NCBI RefSeq assembly: GCF_000189635.1
Contig: NW_002476149.1
Coordinates: 248,001-312,000, forward strand
DNA: 64,000 bases
Direction: 5' to 3'
Source of the DNA: Tetrahymena thermophila SB210
Lineage: Eukaryota > Ciliophora > Oligohymenophorea > Hymenostomatida > Tetrahymenidae
Of the stretch, positions 62,437-64,000 are shown in pieces (the first letter of the stretch is position 1; each line of letters starts with the position of its first letter). Under the pieces are notes generated by a model that saw only the letters and a program-made list of their open reading frames with translations, made no database searches and was not told where the DNA came from. Both the position numbers and the translations under genes were made by a program.

Positions 62437-63995
62437 ATGAGCTAGCAGTAAATTAAACAATTTGTCAGTCAAATATATAAAAATGACACATAGGTCAAAA
62501 GAATTCTCAAAGGTATTAATTTAGTTATTTGCCACTTACTAAATAAAAAAGCAATTAGCATTAGTGCAGACACAGTCTCATATTGCCAATTAAGTATTTT
62601 CAAATTTATAAAAAAAAAGAAATTGAACAATTGAATTAGCTAGACAAGAAATTGTTTAGAGTTTAACTTACTTAATATGGCCTTGGCTTAAAAATTATGG
62701 TAATATATTCATTCAATCAAATCTAATTCCAAGCATTACTTTAGTTATTTTTTAAAAATTGATTTTATATTTTTTATCTAAAGGTAACAATCGAATAAAG
62801 CTTACTGAATCATTAAAGTCTTAGCGAACTTAAAAGATTTTAGCCAATTTTATTTGATATTTTACTAGATACCAAATTCCCATTTACTCATCCTAAAGTT
62901 ATTTGCAACACTTAGGTAAAACTTCTAAATCTCTATAGAAATAGCATTAGTAACTAACTATTCATATATTTTAACAGTTTACATATCCCTCTTTTGCGGA
63001 TGGTAGAAATCTAACTGTGGATATAATTACTTAGCCATGGGCTCCTTCAGTTCTATTAGCCAAAATCATCTAATAGATTCCTCAATTTTTAGTAATTTAA
63101 CTTCTTTAAATAAATAATTCTAGAAAAAAATGAAATTAGTTTAATTCTACTTGCAAACTGGCATGAAAAATAACATTTATTTTAAAATATAAGTCTAACG
63201 TAATTGTAAATGCTAATGACAGAGAATATATTATCTAGTTAGGTAGCTTTTAAGTAGGAGATGAATATGATTTGGAACTATTCTTAAATATAAAATGCGT
63301 TAATGCATTCTTGGTATAAGAACAAATAAATTAAAAAACATTAGTGCCAAAGTAAAAATATCAAAATTAAATTGATTTTAAATTTATTAATAAAAAGCTT
63401 TATAATTAAAATAGATATATTCTAATGACAGATACACATTTTTTGAACTTTAGCATTTTGAATCAAAAAGAAAGTATTGTCTAACTCGATAAGTAATTCT
63501 ATTTGTAGTAGGTTGCCACTGTTAAGAAACTCTAAGAGGCTCAATAATTTGTTGTCTTTTAGCTAGATTTTAACTCTGAAACCAATGAAGGAGTATATCA
63601 TTTGTTAATTTAGAATTTTATTTACATTTAATAAATTTAAAATAAAGAATTAAATGATTTTACAAGTCAAAGAGCATTAAAAATTCATCGATGTCCTCAA
63701 ATTTAATGTTCAAAAGCTAAATTAGAATTTCAATGATCCATAATAAAAAGCTTAATCTAGTAAAAAGAAAATTGAAATTGCTGAAGATGATGTCACAATT
63801 AAAGCCTACTAAGGAACTGATATATAAAAGATAGAACACAATATTGCTATCTTCCGCTCTAGATTAGATGATGATCTTTCTCTCTATAATATCAATAGTT
63901 TAACAGAACTTTACTAAAAAGCTATAGAATATTATTCAGCTATCGAAGATGAGAGATTTATGAGTATATTATAAAATATAATAAAAATAACATGA
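62437..63995 (+). CDS. Ubiquitin-conjugating-enzyme-fold (UBC-like) protein with a PH-like region
   Basis: Segments typical of an E2 fold: a helix with KKKEIEQLNQLDKKL, the strand FDILLDTKFPFTHPKVICNT, then FTYPSFADGRNLTVDI and TQPWAPSVLLAKIIQQIPQFL. In an active E2 these read HPNV..DG.ICLDI followed by W.P. Here the HPN His is Tyr and no Cys sits at the active-site position, so it looks like a UEV-type inactive E2. A second domain of about 130 residues follows, with ILMTDTHFLNFSILNQKE, FYLQQVATVKKLQEAQQFVV and EHQKFIDVLKFNVQKL, a strand-strand-helix order like a PH domain. A short helical tail (LYQKAIEYYSAIEDERFM) ends at TGA 63993-63995. At least four introns were placed, for example 62699-62782 and one ending before FTYPS. 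The start is uncertain; the ATG at 62437 is the best candidate but its exon join to the KKKEIEQL frame was not solved. Confidence 0.6.
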
Positions 63996-64000
63996 TTTTT

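Noticed and set aside
1-64000. Short standard-code ORFs as genes (for example 339-521, 624-812, 43118-43354, 54723-54908)
   Set aside because: They are antisense or out-of-frame relative to real genes, or lie in spacers, and arise because standard stops TAA and TAG are glutamine here. Their translations are not coding-like.
1-64000. Telomere repeats, CRISPR arrays, transposons, rRNA or tRNA genes
   Set aside because: Looked for C4A2/G4T2 runs, regularly spaced repeats, terminal inverted repeats and GC-rich structured RNA. None was convincing.

Overview
This window reads as macronuclear DNA of a ciliate close to Tetrahymena. It is extremely AT-rich. Every recognisable gene carries many in-frame TAA and TAG codons where conserved proteins have glutamine, and TGA is the only stop. 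Introns are short, AT-rich and GT...AG (34 to about 490 bases). Genes stand alone, on both strands, separated by 0.15-1.6 kb of very AT-rich spacer. No telomere repeat, rRNA, tRNA, CRISPR or transposon was seen. Standard-code ORF calling breaks these genes up, so the models below were read by eye with the ciliate code. Those marked as phase-checked have exons that sum to whole codons.

Left part (1-28.4 kb, all minus strand). A many-EF-hand protein runs off the left edge. Next comes a degenerate protein kinase with EF-hand-like segments, then a coiled-coil protein. Three tandem paralogous potassium channels follow (11.2-24.8 kb), each with six-segment pore architecture, a cyclic-nucleotide-binding-like domain, a CCHC zinc knuckle and a conserved tail. 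After them lie a stand-alone SLOG-like protein and a dual-specificity phosphatase.

Middle part (29-46.7 kb). A multipass membrane protein of unknown function is followed by a head-to-head pair: an RNF5/RMA1-type membrane RING ligase (minus) and a HERP-like ubiquitin-like membrane protein (plus). Both families act in ER-associated degradation. Then, all on the plus strand, come a Q/N-rich protein, a von Willebrand A-domain protein with a myristoylation-type N-terminus, mitochondrial HMG-CoA lyase, the PP2A catalytic subunit, and directly behind it a PP2A paralogue that has lost catalytic and metal-binding residues.

Right part (47-64 kb). A Q/N-rich coiled-coil protein, an NAA50-type acetyltransferase and the ubiquitin-like/eS31 (RPS27A) fusion lie on the minus strand. 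A coiled-coil protein (plus), an SLC25A38-like mitochondrial carrier (minus), a HINT-type HIT protein (plus), an EF-hand protein with a myristoylation-type start (minus) and a UBC-fold protein with an apparent PH-like region (plus) finish the window. A 303-bp tandem duplication lies in the spacer after the HIT gene.

The strongest leads for new biology are the K-channel triplet with its zinc knuckle, the pseudophosphatase next to PP2A, the degenerate kinase/EF-hand protein, the RNF5-HERP divergent pair, and the E2-like protein without an evident active-site cysteine.
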